From Escherichia sp. E1V33 (GTDB taxonomy: Bacteria > Pseudomonadota > Gammaproteobacteria > Enterobacterales > Enterobacteriaceae): a DNA stretch of 64,000 bases. Numbering within the stretch: the stretch's first letter is position 1; each line of letters opens with the position of its first letter. The notes beneath the pieces were generated by a model, which worked only from the letters and a program-made list of their open reading frames with translations, did not search any database and had not been told where the DNA came from. Both the position numbers and the translations under genes were made by a program. Location: positions 1-64,000 of the forward strand of contig NZ_RHJI01000011.1 of the NCBI RefSeq assembly GCF_004211955.1, in the 5' to 3' direction. This document shows positions 8,978 through 18,955 of this stretch, piece by piece.

Positions 8978-10135
8978 TTACTTCGATGCAGTATCTGCGG
9001 GGGTATCGGTAGTGGCTTTAACCTGCTCTCCCGGACGCGCTTTTTGCAGGCCGCTGACAATGACTTGATCGCCAGATTTCAGTCCTTCACTAATCAACCA
9101 TTTATCGCCAATCGCCTGACTGGCAACGACAGGGCGCGCTTCAACCTGACTTTTATCGTTAACAATCAGCACGGTTGCATCACCACGCGGTGTGCGGCTA
9201 ACGCCTTGTTGCGGGATAAGAATGGCGTCAGGTTGGACGCCTTCATCAATCCGTGCACGCACAAACATACCCGGCAAAAGCGTATGTTGCGGGTTAGGGA
9301 AGACAGCACGTAGGGTTATGGAGCCGGTGCTTTCATCAACGGTCACATCGGAGAATTGCAGCGTACCTTTCAGAGGATAGGTTTGACCGTTTTCCATGAC
9401 CAACTCTACGTTGCTGGTGGCGTTTTCCTTATGCAAATTTCCTTGCTCTACGGATTGCTTCAGTCTCATGAAGTCGTTGCTGGATTGAGTCACATCGACA
9501 TAGATAGGATCGAGTTGCTGGACAGTCGCCAGTTCGGTCGTTTGCCCGTTAGTGACGAGAGCACCTTCGGTCACTGAAGATTTGCCGATACGCCCGCTAA
9601 TTGGCGCAGTCACTTTGGTATAAGCGAGATTGATGCGGGCACTTTCGACCGTAGCTTTTGCGGCTATAACGGTAGCGTCGGCCTGACGAGCATCGGCAAT
9701 CGCTTGATCGTACTCCTGCTGGCTGATGTATTTCGTACCCACAAGCGGAACATAACGTTTTACCGTCAAATGCGCGATGGAAGCGGCAGCTTCGCTTTTC
9801 GCCAGTTCGCCTTTCGCGCTGTCATAACTTGCCTGATAAGTGGCCGGATCGATCTGGTACAGGGACTGGCCTGCTTGCACATCGCTACCTTCAGTGAAAT
9901 TACGATTCAGCACTATCCCGCTAACCTGAGGGCGAACTTCGGCAATACGGAAAGCATTGGTACGGCCTGGTAATTCAGTTTTAACTTCTAACGGGGCCGT
10001 ATTCACAACATGAACGGTAACCTGCGGTTCACCGACGTGAGCTTTCTCTTCTCCCTTATCGTTACAGCCCGCAATTAACGCTGCGGAGATCATGATAAAG
10101 GAGGGCAGGAGGAAAAACCTGGCATGTTTCGTCAT
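8978..10135 (-). CDS. acrE: Membrane-fusion lipoprotein AcrE
   Basis: A 385-residue periplasmic adaptor of the AcrA family that bridges AcrF to an outer-membrane channel. The lipoprotein signal ends at IAGC with Cys24. Lipoyl, alpha-hairpin and beta-barrel regions follow (VRPQVSGIV near 70; TKVTAPISGRIG near 175). The start has GAGGA upstream. Formerly called envC in some strains. First gene of acrEF, divergent from acrS across 395 bp. Confidence 0.96.
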   Translation of the reverse strand: MTKHARFFLLPSFIMISAALIAGCNDKGEEKAHVGEPQVTVHVVNTAPLEVKTELPGRTNAFRIAEVRPQVSGIVLNRNFTEGSDVQAGQSLYQIDPATYQASYDSAKGELAKSEAAASIAHLTVKRYVPLVGTKYISQQEYDQAIADARQADATVIAAKATVESARINLAYTKVTAPISGRIGKSSVTEGALVTNGQTTELATVQQLDPIYVDVTQSSNDFMRLKQSVEQGNLHKENATSNVELVMENGQTYPLKGTLQFSDVTVDESTGSITLRAVFPNPQHTLLPGMFVRARIDEGVQPDAILIPQQGVSRTPRGDATVLIVNDKSQVEARPVVASQAIGDKWLISEGLKSGDQVIVSGLQKARPGEQVKATTDTPADTASK

Positions 10136-10367
10136 TACTATTCCTCAAAAAACCAAAAGCGCGTTATTAGCCAGAAAAAGGCAACGCGTTAACTCGCAGA
10201 AATAAAAATACAGTTCGCTATCCTACAAATTATCGTCCGGCGATGTAAGGAATAGTTATGAATAGTCGCTATTCAAGGCACGCAAACACAAAAAGAGATT
10301 AATATTCTAATGTTCTCATTTGATGTGAGTTGAAAAGAGTGGAATCATTTTAACGCAAAGTGAAATA

Positions 10368-10388
10368 TACATTTATTAAATAAATACA
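10368..10388. promoter_or_regulatory. Palindromic candidate operator between acrE and acrS
   Basis: ATTTATT and AATAAAT form perfect 7-bp arms around a single A, flanked by TAC and ACA. The sequence resembles the AcrR operator (TACATACATTTATGAATGTA) and lies in the acrE-acrS gap at 10136-10530. It could bind AcrS or AcrR. The whole gap is AT-rich, which suits H-NS; no further gene is present there. Confidence 0.45.
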
Positions 10389-10530
10389 TTATCGCCAAAC
10401 AATAGATTTGAATTATTTGACGATTGATAGCAGATGGGATTTGGCTTCTCGTATAAATAAACATTCGGTGATACATTACTTCTCGTTGTTTCCCTTATGT
10501 CGAATATATTTATTTCCTGAATGATTAATC

Positions 10531-11193
10531 ATGGCAAAAAGAACCAAAGCCGAAGCCCTGAAGACCCGGCAAGAATTGATTGAAACCGCCATCGCCCAGT
10601 TTGCGCAGTTTGGCGTAAGCAAGACGACGCTCAATGACATCGCCGACGCTGCCAACGTCACGCGTGGCGCAATCTACTGGCACTTCGAAAACAAGACACA
10701 ACTGTTTAATGAGATGTGGCTGCAACAGCCTTCATTGCGGGAGTTAATCCAGGAACGTCTGACGGCAGGGTTAGAGCATGATCCTTTCCTGCAATTGCGT
10801 GAAAAACTGATTGTTGGCTTGCAATATATTGCCGAAATTCCCCGCCAGCAGGCATTACTGCAAATCTTATATCACAAATGTGAATTTAATGATGAAATGC
10901 TGGCCGAGGCAGTAATACGTGAAAAGATGGGCTTTAATCCACAGATTCTGCGTGGAGTATTGCAAGAATGTCAACAACTGGGGTATGTCGCTAAAAGCCT
11001 CGACTTAGACGTTGTAATGATTATTATTGATGGAGCCTTCAGCGGTATTGTTCAAAACTGGCTAATGAATATAGCGGGTTACGATCTTTATAAACAAGCA
11101 CCCGCATTAGTCGATAATGTATTAAGAATGTTTATGCCAGATGAAAATATAACGAAATTAATTCATGAGGCAAATGAATTAGGTATCGTATAA
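10531..11193 (+). CDS. acrS: TetR-family repressor AcrS
   Basis: A 220-residue TetR regulator (also envR) closely related to AcrR. The N-terminal helix-turn-helix spans about residues 10-56, with the TetR signature TTLNDIADAANVTRGAIYWHFENK. The C-terminal ligand domain differs from K-12 at scattered positions. It is divergently transcribed from acrEF. In E. coli it represses acrAB and probably acrEF, acting as a switch between the two pumps. Its stop is two bases from that of yhdU. Confidence 0.95.
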   Translation: MAKRTKAEALKTRQELIETAIAQFAQFGVSKTTLNDIADAANVTRGAIYWHFENKTQLFNEMWLQQPSLRELIQERLTAGLEHDPFLQLREKLIVGLQYIAEIPRQQALLQILYHKCEFNDEMLAEAVIREKMGFNPQILRGVLQECQQLGYVAKSLDLDVVMIIIDGAFSGIVQNWLMNIAGYDLYKQAPALVDNVLRMFMPDENITKLIHEANELGIV

Positions 11194-11195
11194 AG

Positions 11196-11375
11196 TTACA
11201 TTCTATTGTGAAAATCCAGTTCGTCACAGTTAACCAGTTTTAGTGGATTAACTGAGTTCATATTGCGGCATTTGTCTGTTTCTGTTGCCAGCAGTTCAAT
11301 CCACTGCATCAGTAAAGTATCAAACAGAAAAACGAAGACAGCGAAAACGACGAGCCACCAATACTTGCGAATCAT
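11196..11375 (-). CDS. yhdU: Small membrane protein YhdU
   Basis: A 59-residue protein starting MIRKYWWLVVFAVFVFLF: a short positively charged end, one transmembrane helix (about residues 6-26) and a soluble tail with two cysteines. Function unknown. The start was chosen to match the K-12 length; an in-frame start nine codons upstream has no better ribosome-binding site. It converges on acrS with almost no gap, so the two transcripts probably overlap. Confidence 0.75.
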   Translation of the reverse strand: MIRKYWWLVVFAVFVFLFDTLLMQWIELLATETDKCRNMNSVNPLKLVNCDELDFHNRM

Positions 11376-11458
11376 TACCTGAGCCTGTGCATGTTTAACC
11401 AAGTCTGGCAGGAAATATACACGAAATGAATAATCTGAAAACCAGGCTTACACTTCCT

Positions 11459-12343
11459 TTACTTTGCAATGAGATCGGGGTCAACTTCGCTTAACCGACT
11501 TCGTTTTGACAGGTTGCCGGTCTTTCTTTTTTTCACTTTCGCCAGTTCTTCCGCAGAGTAATGCGACGCGACATCCAGCCGTCGAAGCCCCATTTTGATG
11601 TACTCGCTGTTGATCTCAATACCAATGAATTTTCGCCCGCTGGAGACGGCTACGGCACCGGTAGTAAAGCTACCGGCAAACGGGTCGAGAACGATATCGC
11701 CTGGGTTGGAAGAGGCGAGAATAATGCGTTTCAGTAAGGCTTCCGGTTTTTGCGTCGGGTGGTTCTCATATTCATCCATCAAATAACGCACGCGCGGAAA
11801 ATCCCAGACGTTACCCGGTACTTTTTGATGATTGTAAGGCTGTGGAGGATTTTTGCGATAATCGATCAACGCGCGCTGCGATCCGGTTTTGGCTTCTACC
11901 AGAATAGCATCACCGTTGAATGTGTAGTTCTTTGCGTCTTTCACCATCATCAGGATGGGTTCGTACATGGAGCCGTAGTGTTTTTTCGCCTGCACTCCAG
12001 AACTGTCATATGACCAGACGATGCGACTTTTGATGGTAAAAAGCTTGCGGCACTGGAGATCGATAAAGGGCATGTTTTCCGTACTGTTCATGATGTACAT
12101 GCTGCCCTGCTTTTTCAGAACGCGGTGGCACTCTGCAATCACTTCTAACAGCCAGTCGATAAACAGATCTTCTTTCCAGGCTTCGATCAGACCATCAAAA
12201 TTTTTACCGATGTTATACGGTGGGTCGGCAAAGATCAGATCGACGCTTTCAGTAGGTAGCTTTTTAAGTTCGGCAAGGGCATCACCGTGAATAATGGTCT
12301 TAGCTTCATTACCAAACCGGGTCGGTTCACATCCTGTTCTCAT
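11459..12343 (-). CDS. yhdJ: DNA adenine methyltransferase YhdJ
   Basis: A 294-residue beta-class amino-methyltransferase: catalytic DPPY at 40-43 comes before the SAM-binding motif DPFAGSFTTG near 230. The E. coli enzyme (M.EcoKII) methylates adenine in ATGCAT and has no partner nuclease. None is found beside it here either. ATG at 12343 was chosen because AAGGGAG lies five bases upstream; a GTG two codons earlier would abut that site. It lies downstream of fis, separated by a terminator. Confidence 0.94.
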   Translation of the reverse strand: MRTGCEPTRFGNEAKTIIHGDALAELKKLPTESVDLIFADPPYNIGKNFDGLIEAWKEDLFIDWLLEVIAECHRVLKKQGSMYIMNSTENMPFIDLQCRKLFTIKSRIVWSYDSSGVQAKKHYGSMYEPILMMVKDAKNYTFNGDAILVEAKTGSQRALIDYRKNPPQPYNHQKVPGNVWDFPRVRYLMDEYENHPTQKPEALLKRIILASSNPGDIVLDPFAGSFTTGAVAVSSGRKFIGIEINSEYIKMGLRRLDVASHYSAEELAKVKKRKTGNLSKRSRLSEVDPDLIAK

Positions 12344-12367
12344 GGTCACTCCCTTTGTGACACCTAT

Positions 12368-12404
12368 AAAAAAGGCGCTTCCCCATGCCGAGTAGCGCCT
12401 TTTT
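12368..12404. terminator. Terminator between fis and yhdJ
   Basis: The arms AAAAAGGCGCT and AGCGCCTTTTT enclose a 14-nt loop, with A/T tracts on both sides. It ends the dusB-fis transcript 25 bp after the fis stop. Confidence 0.88.
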
Positions 12405-12428
12405 AATCAAGCATTTAGCTAACCTGAA

Positions 12429-12725
12429 TTAGTTCATGCCGTATTTTTTCAATTTTTTACGCAGCGTACCACGGTTGATGCCCATCATCAGCGCAGCACG
12501 GGTCTGGTTACCACGGGTGTATTGCATCACCATGTCCAACAGGGGCTGTTCTACTTCAGCCAGTACCAGCTCATAGAGGTCATTCACATCCTGACCATTC
12601 AGTTGAGCAAAATAGTTCTTCAGTGCCTGTTTAACCGAGTCACGCAGGGGTTTTTGGGTTACCTGATCCTGAGAGTTAACGGTAGAAACGGTCAGTACGT
12701 CAGAATTTACGCGTTGTTCGAACAT
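12429..12725 (-). CDS. fis: Nucleoid protein and transcription factor Fis
   Basis: A 98-residue DNA-bending homodimer, apparently identical to K-12 Fis. The N-terminal beta-hairpin arms precede a four-helix core with a C-terminal helix-turn-helix ([23 protein letters not shown]). It activates rRNA promoters such as that of the neighbouring rrnD and shapes the nucleoid during fast growth. It is second in the dusB-fis operon, 25 bp after dusB. The upstream sequence GAGCTGACAGAACT offers only a weak Shine-Dalgarno. Confidence 0.98.
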
Positions 12726-12750
12726 AGTTCTGTCAGCTCTTTATTTCTGT

Positions 12751-13716
12751 TTACGCAAAATTTTCGAAGTATGCCTCCAACGCCTCCAGCTGTTCGCTGG
12801 CATCCTCAATGGCGTTGAATGTGCGCCGAAACTGGTCATTTGGAGCGTGTTCCTGGAGATACCAGGAAACGTGTTTACGTGCAATTCGGTACCCTTTTGC
12901 CGGACCATAAAAGTCATGCAGTTCCCGAACGTGCGCGCAAAGCAAGCGCTTAACCTCTGCCAAAGGCAGCGGGGGCAGCAACTCCCCAGTGTCCAGATAA
13001 TGCTGGATTTCCCGAAAGATCCAGGGTCTTCCCTGAGCTGCGCGGCCTATCATCAGGGCATCCGCCCCTGTATAGTCGAGCACAGCTCTGGCTTTAAGCG
13101 GGTCAGTAATGTCGCCATTCGCGATAACCGGAATGGAAACTTTCTGCTTAACTGCCCGAATACTGTCGTACTCAGCTTCTCCATTGAACAAACAGGCGCG
13201 TGTACGGCCATGAATGGTCAGAGCCTGAATGCCACAGTCTTCAGCCAGTTGGGCAATCTCTTCGCAGTTACGGTGTTCCGGTGCCCAGCCGGTGCGAATC
13301 TTCAGGGTAACAGGAACGTCCACTGCATTGACGACCTCGGTAAGGATCGATTTAACGACATCCGGGTACTGCAAGAGGGCTGAACCTGCGAGCTTGCGAT
13401 TCACTTTTTTAGCCGGGCAACCCATATTGATATCAATAATCTGGGCACCGCTTTCCACGTTAATACGTGCTGCATCTGCCATTTCTTTCGGATCGCTACC
13501 AGCAATTTGCACGGTGCGAATACCGGGTTCATCAATGTGCACCATCCGTAAACGAGATTTGTCGCTTTCCCAAACCTGTGGGTTAGAAGACATCATCTCG
13601 GATACTGTCAATCCGGCTCCCATCTCGTAGCACAACGTCCGAAAAGGTCTGTCTGTAATGCCAGCCATGGGCGCTGCGATCAGGCGATTTCTGAGCTGAT
13701 ATTGTCCGATGCGCAT
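12751..13716 (-). CDS. dusB: tRNA-dihydrouridine synthase B
   Basis: A 321-residue FMN enzyme that reduces uridine to dihydrouridine in the tRNA D-loop. The TIM barrel opens with [18 protein letters not shown]. The Dus signature [19 protein letters not shown] carries the catalytic Cys near residue 100, and an RNA-binding tail follows. It starts at the ATG in the sequence preceded by TTCTTAACTC, with no recognisable Shine-Dalgarno. First gene of the growth-rate-controlled dusB-fis operon. Confidence 0.96.
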   Translation of the reverse strand: MRIGQYQLRNRLIAAPMAGITDRPFRTLCYEMGAGLTVSEMMSSNPQVWESDKSRLRMVHIDEPGIRTVQIAGSDPKEMADAARINVESGAQIIDINMGCPAKKVNRKLAGSALLQYPDVVKSILTEVVNAVDVPVTLKIRTGWAPEHRNCEEIAQLAEDCGIQALTIHGRTRACLFNGEAEYDSIRAVKQKVSIPVIANGDITDPLKARAVLDYTGADALMIGRAAQGRPWIFREIQHYLDTGELLPPLPLAEVKRLLCAHVRELHDFYGPAKGYRIARKHVSWYLQEHAPNDQFRRTFNAIEDASEQLEALEAYFENFA

Positions 13717-13755
13717 GAGTTAAGAAATGACCATACTGTGACTGCAAGGCGGCGT

Positions 13756-13784
13756 ATATTACGCATTTTTTGCACGAGATGAAA
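13756..13784 (-). promoter_or_regulatory. dusB-fis promoter
   Basis: On the minus strand TTTCAT (-35), 17 bp and TAATAT (-10) are followed by the GC-rich discriminator ACGCCGCC. This matches the known fis promoter and its stringent-control discriminator. The rest of the gap 13785-14044 is AT-rich and holds no gene; Fis and IHF sites are expected there but were not mapped. Confidence 0.8.
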
Positions 13785-14044
13785 GGCCAAACTTTGACCA
13801 ATCCTCTGAGATGGATCAAAGAATTGCATTTAAAATGAGCGTGGTGCGATAATTACTCATAAAAATCATCATATTAGAAAATAGTGATTAAAATTTACAC
13901 TCAAAGAAATTTGAGTAAGTTCTCAATTTTTCTTTATGAATGAAAATTTTGGCACGCAAATTTGCGTAAATAATCGGCAAATTCACGTGCCTTTTGTGAG
14001 CTTGCTCGCACTTCGCCCCGCGTCACCCTACGGCGATGCGAAGG

Positions 14045-14926
14045 TTAATTCTTACGACCGGTAATACGGCACCACTCTTCTTTTTCCACGACCGGGTCCA
14101 GTGCGAAGCTGTCGGCATAAGCTTCACAAACGCTCTCTGCCTGGCTTGCCAGAATACCGGAAAGGCCCAGCAAACCGCCTGAAACCGGCAGGACGCTGAT
14201 TAACGGTGCCAGTTCACGTAATGGGCCTGCAAGGATGTTAGCGACCACCACGTCGGCTTTCATTTCTTCTGGCTGATCTTTCGGTAAGTAGAGTTCCAGA
14301 CGGTCAGAAACGCCATTACGTTCGGCGTTATCGCGGCTGGCCTGAATCGCCTGCGGATCGATATCAATACCAATGGCTTTTGCTGCACCCAGTTTCAGCG
14401 CCGCGATCGCCAGAATGCCGGAACCACAGCCAAAGTCGATGACTGTTTTACCGGTTAAATCGAGGCTGTCGAGCCATTGCAGGCACAGAGAGGTGGTTGG
14501 ATGGGTACCCGTACCAAACGCCAGCCCTGGATCTAACATCACGTTGACGGCGTTTTCGTCCGGCACATCACGCCAGCTAGGGCAGATCCACAGTCGTTCA
14601 CCAAAGCGCATCGGGTGGAAATTATCCATCCATTCGCGCTCCCAGTCTTTATCTTCTAGTTGTTCGATTTTATGCGCGAAGCCTGCGCCGAGCAGCGGAT
14701 GGTTTTCCAGAATCGCCACCACGTCGTTCATATCGGTTTCAGCGTCGAACAGACCAATCACATCGGTGTCGCCCCACAGGCGCGTTTCGCCCGGCAGCGG
14801 CTCAAATACTGGCGTATCGTGGGTATCCTGAAAAGTGATAGAAACGGCACCCGCTTCCATCAGCGCATCGCTAAGATCTTCCGCGTTCGCGCCGGTGGTG
14901 TTCAGTTTCAGTTGGATCCAAGGCAT
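14045..14926 (-). CDS. prmA: Ribosomal protein L11 methyltransferase
   Basis: A 293-residue SAM-dependent enzyme that trimethylates several amino groups of L11. The N-terminal L11-binding domain (about 1-60) is followed by a Rossmann methyltransferase fold with [20 protein letters not shown] as motif I and the substrate motif [11 protein letters not shown] (the NIL block of PrmA). It starts 11 bp after panF, so panF-prmA are probably cotranscribed. Confidence 0.96.
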
Positions 14927-14937
14927 GGCAAAACTCT

Positions 14938-16389
14938 TTATTTATCAGTAGTCAAAACGGTAGCTTGCGGGACGGATGTACCGAAACGGTTTCCGACCAG
15001 GAAAGCCAGCAAACTTAGTAGTAACGAGGGCACGATAGGGTGGAAGCCCAGGTACTGAATATTCAGCGTCGCGAGTACGGCATACAGCACGCCGCCAACG
15101 ATCATCGCACTTAGCGCGCCTTTGGCGTTGGCGCGTTCCCAGTAAAGACCCAGCACCAGCGGCCACAGGAAAACGGCTTCCAGCCCACCGAAGGCCAGCA
15201 AGTTCAGCCAGATGATCATTTCTGGCGGCTTCCAGGCGGCAAGCAGCAGCAACGCGCCGAGAACTAACGTAATTACCGCCGACATCCGCTTCAGACGCGT
15301 CTCGTTTTGCATTTGATCCGGACGGATATTCAGATAGAGATCTTTAATGATCGTAGCGGAACTTTGCAGCAGTTGGGCGTTAATTGTCGACATGATCGCA
15401 GCCATCGGTGCAGCAAGGAAGATCCCGGCCGCAAACGGTGGCAGTACTTTTACCATTAACGTCGGGATCACCAGATCCGGTACGGTAAGATCAGGGATCA
15501 CCGCACGACCTAACGCTCCGGCCAGATGCATACCGAACATCAGGATTGCGACCACAATCGTACCGATGATGATCCCCCGATGAACTGCTTTGCTATCTTT
15601 ATAAGAGATACAGCGCACCGCAGTATGCGGCAGGCCAATAACGCCAAAGCACACCAGCACCCAGAACGACGTCATAAACGCAGGCGACAGAATATCGTCA
15701 GCGCCTTGTGGCGTAACCAGTTGCGGATCGATGGTTTGCAGCGTCTCTACCGCATTACTTAAACCGCCTGCGGCATGCACCACGCCAATAAGCAGCACAA
15801 TGGTGCCAATCAGCATCACCAGCCCTTGCATGGTGTCGTTGAGCACACTGGCGCGAAAGCCGCCAAAGGCGGTATACAACGCAATACTAATACCGAAAAT
15901 CAGTAGCCCGGTTTCATAAGGAATACCCGCCGCGGTTTCCAGCAGACGCGCACCGCCGATAAACTGCACGGTCATCGCACCAACGAACGCAACCAGCAAA
16001 CTCAAACTCGCCAGCCACACCAGCAGGCGACTCTGGTAGCGGGCAAACAGCATATCGTTCAGCGTCACCGCATTGTAGCGGCGCGCGAGAATCGCGAACT
16101 TTTTGCCGAGAATACCGAGCGAAAGCCAGACCGCAGGTAGCTGGATCATCGCCAGTAACACCCAGCCCAGCCCGTATTTATAAGCAGCTCCTGGCCCGCC
16201 GATAAACGAACTGGCGCTGATATAGGTCGCGGTGAGCGTCATCGCCAGCACAATACCGCCCATAGAACGGCTGCCGAGGAAATACTCATTAAGGAAGGTG
16301 CCGGTGCTCCGTTTACGCATCGCATAAACCGAGATACCGAACACCACTACCAGATAGGCGACCAGCGGTAGAATTACTTCAAGCTGCAT
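14938..16389 (-). CDS. panF: Sodium/pantothenate symporter
   Basis: A 483-residue member of the sodium:solute symporter family that imports pantothenate, the coenzyme A precursor. About 12 to 13 hydrophobic segments; the SSS-family core around [19 protein letters not shown] lies near residue 55. ATG at 16389 is preferred over ATG two codons upstream because GGAGG lies six bases before it. The start overlaps the end of yhdT by 11 bp, which implies coupling. Confidence 0.95.
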
Positions 16390-16621
16390 CGTCATCCTCC
16401 AGTGGGATATCGCGATAGATAAATTTCACCATCGCCCAGCACAGTCCAATAAACAGCAGCGGCGTCAGGATGCAGGCCATCTCAAACCAGCGCGGAAAGC
16501 CGGTAAAACCGGGGGCAACGCCTGGTAAGTAAGCGGCTACTAACCATACCGCAAGATACAAAAGGGTCAGCCCCAGCGCCCAGCGCGCCTCTTTATGGGC
16601 CTGAACAAAACGAGTGTCCAT
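16379..16621 (-). CDS. yhdT: Small inner-membrane protein YhdT
   Basis: An 80-residue DUF997 protein with two predicted membrane helices (about 15-33 and 46-70) and a charged end. It overlaps panF by 11 bp. YhdT-type proteins commonly precede PanF, like the small partner subunits of other SSS transporters, so an accessory role in pantothenate transport is inferred but unproven. Confidence 0.85.
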   Translation of the reverse strand: MDTRFVQAHKEARWALGLTLLYLAVWLVAAYLPGVAPGFTGFPRWFEMACILTPLLFIGLCWAMVKFIYRDIPLEDDDAA

Positions 16622-16687
16622 TTTTTGTCCCTGATGGGTGAAGAAAGCGGGGATTGTACCTTATGGGGGTTGTCGATCCCCAGTAAT

Positions 16688-16714
16688 AAAAAAGGCCGGA
16701 AAATCCGGCCTTTT
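16688..16714 (-). terminator. Terminator of accBC
   Basis: The hairpin GGCCGGA-TTT-TCCGGCC is followed on the minus strand by a run of seven T. It lies 16 bp after the accC stop. Confidence 0.9.
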
Positions 16715-16729
16715 GACGCTTCAGCAGTC

Positions 16730-18079
16730 TTATTTTTCCTGAAGACCGAGTTTTTTCTCCAGATAGTGGATGTTAGTCCCACCATGCTGGAAGTTCTCGT
16801 CGTTCATGATGCGGATCTGCAGATCAACGTTGGTTTTGATACCGTCAATGATAAGCTCCTGCAACGCATTCTTCATGCGCGCAATAGCCACGTCACGGTT
16901 TTCACCGTAGCAAATCAGCTTACCGATCATTGAGTCATAGTACGGTGGCACGGTGTAGCCCGCGTAGATATGAGACTCCCAACGCACACCAAAACCGCCT
17001 GGTGCGTGGAAACGGGTGATTTTGCCCGGGCTTGGCAAGAAGGTATTCGGATCTTCGGCGTTGATACGGCATTCCACCGCATGGCCGCGAACGTGAACTT
17101 CTTCTTGCTTGATAGACAGCGGCTGACCTGCGGCGATACGCAGCTGTTCTTTGATCAGGTCAACGCCGGTGATCATTTCAGTAACCGGGTGTTCTACCTG
17201 AATACGGGTGTTCATTTCGATGAAATAGAACTCGCCATTTTCGAACAGGAACTCAAACGTACCAGCACCGCGATAGCCGATATCAACACACGCTTTAGCA
17301 CAACGTTCGCCGATGTAGCGACGCAGTTCCGGTGTAATGCCCGGTGCTGGTGCTTCTTCGACCACTTTCTGGTGACGACGCTGCATTGAGCAGTCACGTT
17401 CCGCCAGATAGATAGCGTTGCCCTGACCGTCAGCCAGTACCTGGATCTCGACGTGGCGAGGATTTTCCAGGTATTTCTCCATGTAAACCATATCGTTGCT
17501 GAAAGCCGCTTTCGCTTCCGCACGAGTCATGGAGATAGATTGTGCCAGTTCAGCGTCGCCACGCACTACGCGCATACCACGACCGCCGCCGCCGCCGGAA
17601 GCTTTGATAATTACCGGATAACCAATGCGTTTAGCAATGGCACGGTTTTTATCCATATCGTCGCCCAGCGGGCCGTCAGAACCTGGTACGCAAGGAACGC
17701 CTGCTTTTTTCATCGCGGCGATAGCGGATACTTTGTCGCCCATGAGGCGAATGGTTTCTGCTTTCGGGCCGATGAAAATAAAGCCGGAGCGTTCAACCTG
17801 CTCGGCAAAGTTGGCGTTCTCGGAGAGGAAGCCGTAACCCGGATGGATTGCTACTGCGCCGGTGATTTCAGCGGCGCTGATGATTGCCGGGATGTTCAGA
17901 TAACTTTTTACTGACGGAGCAGGGCCGATACAGACCGTTTCATCTGCCAGTAATACGTGTTTTAGATCGCGATCCGCGCTGGAGTGCACAGCGACAGTCT
18001 TGATGCCCAGTTCTTTACAGGCACGAAGAATACGCAATGCAATCTCGCCGCGGTTGGCAATAACAATTTTATCCAGCAT
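16730..18079 (-). CDS. accC: Biotin carboxylase
   Basis: A 449-residue ATP-grasp enzyme that carboxylates the biotin on AccB with bicarbonate and ATP, the first half-reaction of acetyl-CoA carboxylase. It shows the start [20 protein letters not shown], motif [14 protein letters not shown] (about 73-86), the glycine-rich ATP loop [11 protein letters not shown] (about 162-172) and the catalytic [10 protein letters not shown] block. The start at 18079 gives the family length and leaves 10 bp after accB. Operon with accB. Confidence 0.97.
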
Positions 18080-18089
18080 GTTCGCCTCG

Positions 18090-18560
18090 TTACTCGATGA
18101 CGACCAGCGGCTCGTCAAATTCTACCGGTTGTCCACTTTCGACCAGAATTGCTTTCACAGTACCGGATTTGTCTGCTTCGATCTGGTTCATCATTTTCAT
18201 GGCTTCAACGATGCACAGGGTATCGCCCACGTTCACTTTCTGCCCCACTTCGATGAACGCTTTCGCGTCCGGGCTTGGGGTGCGGTAGAAAGTACCAACC
18301 ATTGGGGAACGTACGATGTGACCACTGATTTCCGCTGCTGCTGGCGCTTCCATGGAAGGAACGGTCGCCGGAGCGGCTGCGTTAGATTGAGCTGGCTGCT
18401 GCATCATTGGTGCAGCGTAAGCTTGTTGCATCATCGGGAAACTTGCGGCAGGTGCTGCACGGCTGATGCGTACTGACTCTTCGCCTTCAGAAATTTCCAG
18501 TTCAGAGATGCCTGATTCTTCAACCAGCTCGATCAGTTTTTTAATCTTACGAATATCCAT
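18090..18560 (-). CDS. accB: Biotin carboxyl carrier protein
   Basis: A 156-residue carrier. The N-terminal dimerisation segment is followed by an Ala/Pro/Gln-rich flexible linker (about 35-75) and a C-terminal biotinyl domain. The biotin-accepting Lys122 is in EAMKMM. It shuttles carboxyl groups from AccC to AccAD to make malonyl-CoA. AccB represses its own operon in E. coli. First gene of accBC, with a leader of up to 395 nt upstream. Confidence 0.97.
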
Positions 18561-18955
18561 GAGTGGGTTCCGTACTCTTTGTTTAGTGTGATTGTGACAG
18601 GCGTTTCACCGCCGTCTGTAAAGCGTATGCCCCGACAGCTGTATGCATAGCGGTAAATTCCAGCAGGCCGGGACGCCGGTCTATTTTGCCCCAGAGTGTC
18701 AATGTGAGACTTGACGGACATTGTGCAGCGATCTGCTGCTATCCTCCGGCAAAAAACAAAATATACCTTCGTTGCGCCATTGTCACCTTTTCAGCAGCTT
18801 AAAAACTGCTTCAGGGAGAACGAGGTCGCACATTATAACGATTTCGTAGCAAATGGCAGCTAAATACTGGTCTTATCAGGGAAGATAATCAACAGCTAAC
18901 ATGTAAATAACTTTCAACGTCGCGTAATTTGCAATAAGCCGCACAGTTCATGAAA
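18561..18955 (-). promoter_or_regulatory. Long accB leader and promoter region
   Basis: 395 bp with no convincing gene. Known E. coli biology puts the accBC promoter a few hundred bases upstream of accB, with a long untranslated leader. A small frame (18533-18721) overlaps the accB start but lacks a spaced ribosome-binding site. A possible hairpin GCAG-TTTTTAA-GCTGC lies near 18800. There is no aroQ here, unlike in several other enterics. Confidence 0.5.

Noticed and set aside
5862-11193. Recent horizontal transfer of acrEF-acrS
   Set aside because: Sequence and order match E. coli closely; the AT-rich gap is normal for this H-NS-silenced locus.
18533-18721. Possible accB leader peptide gene
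   Set aside because: No well-spaced ribosome-binding site and no recognisable composition; kept only as a low-interest finding.
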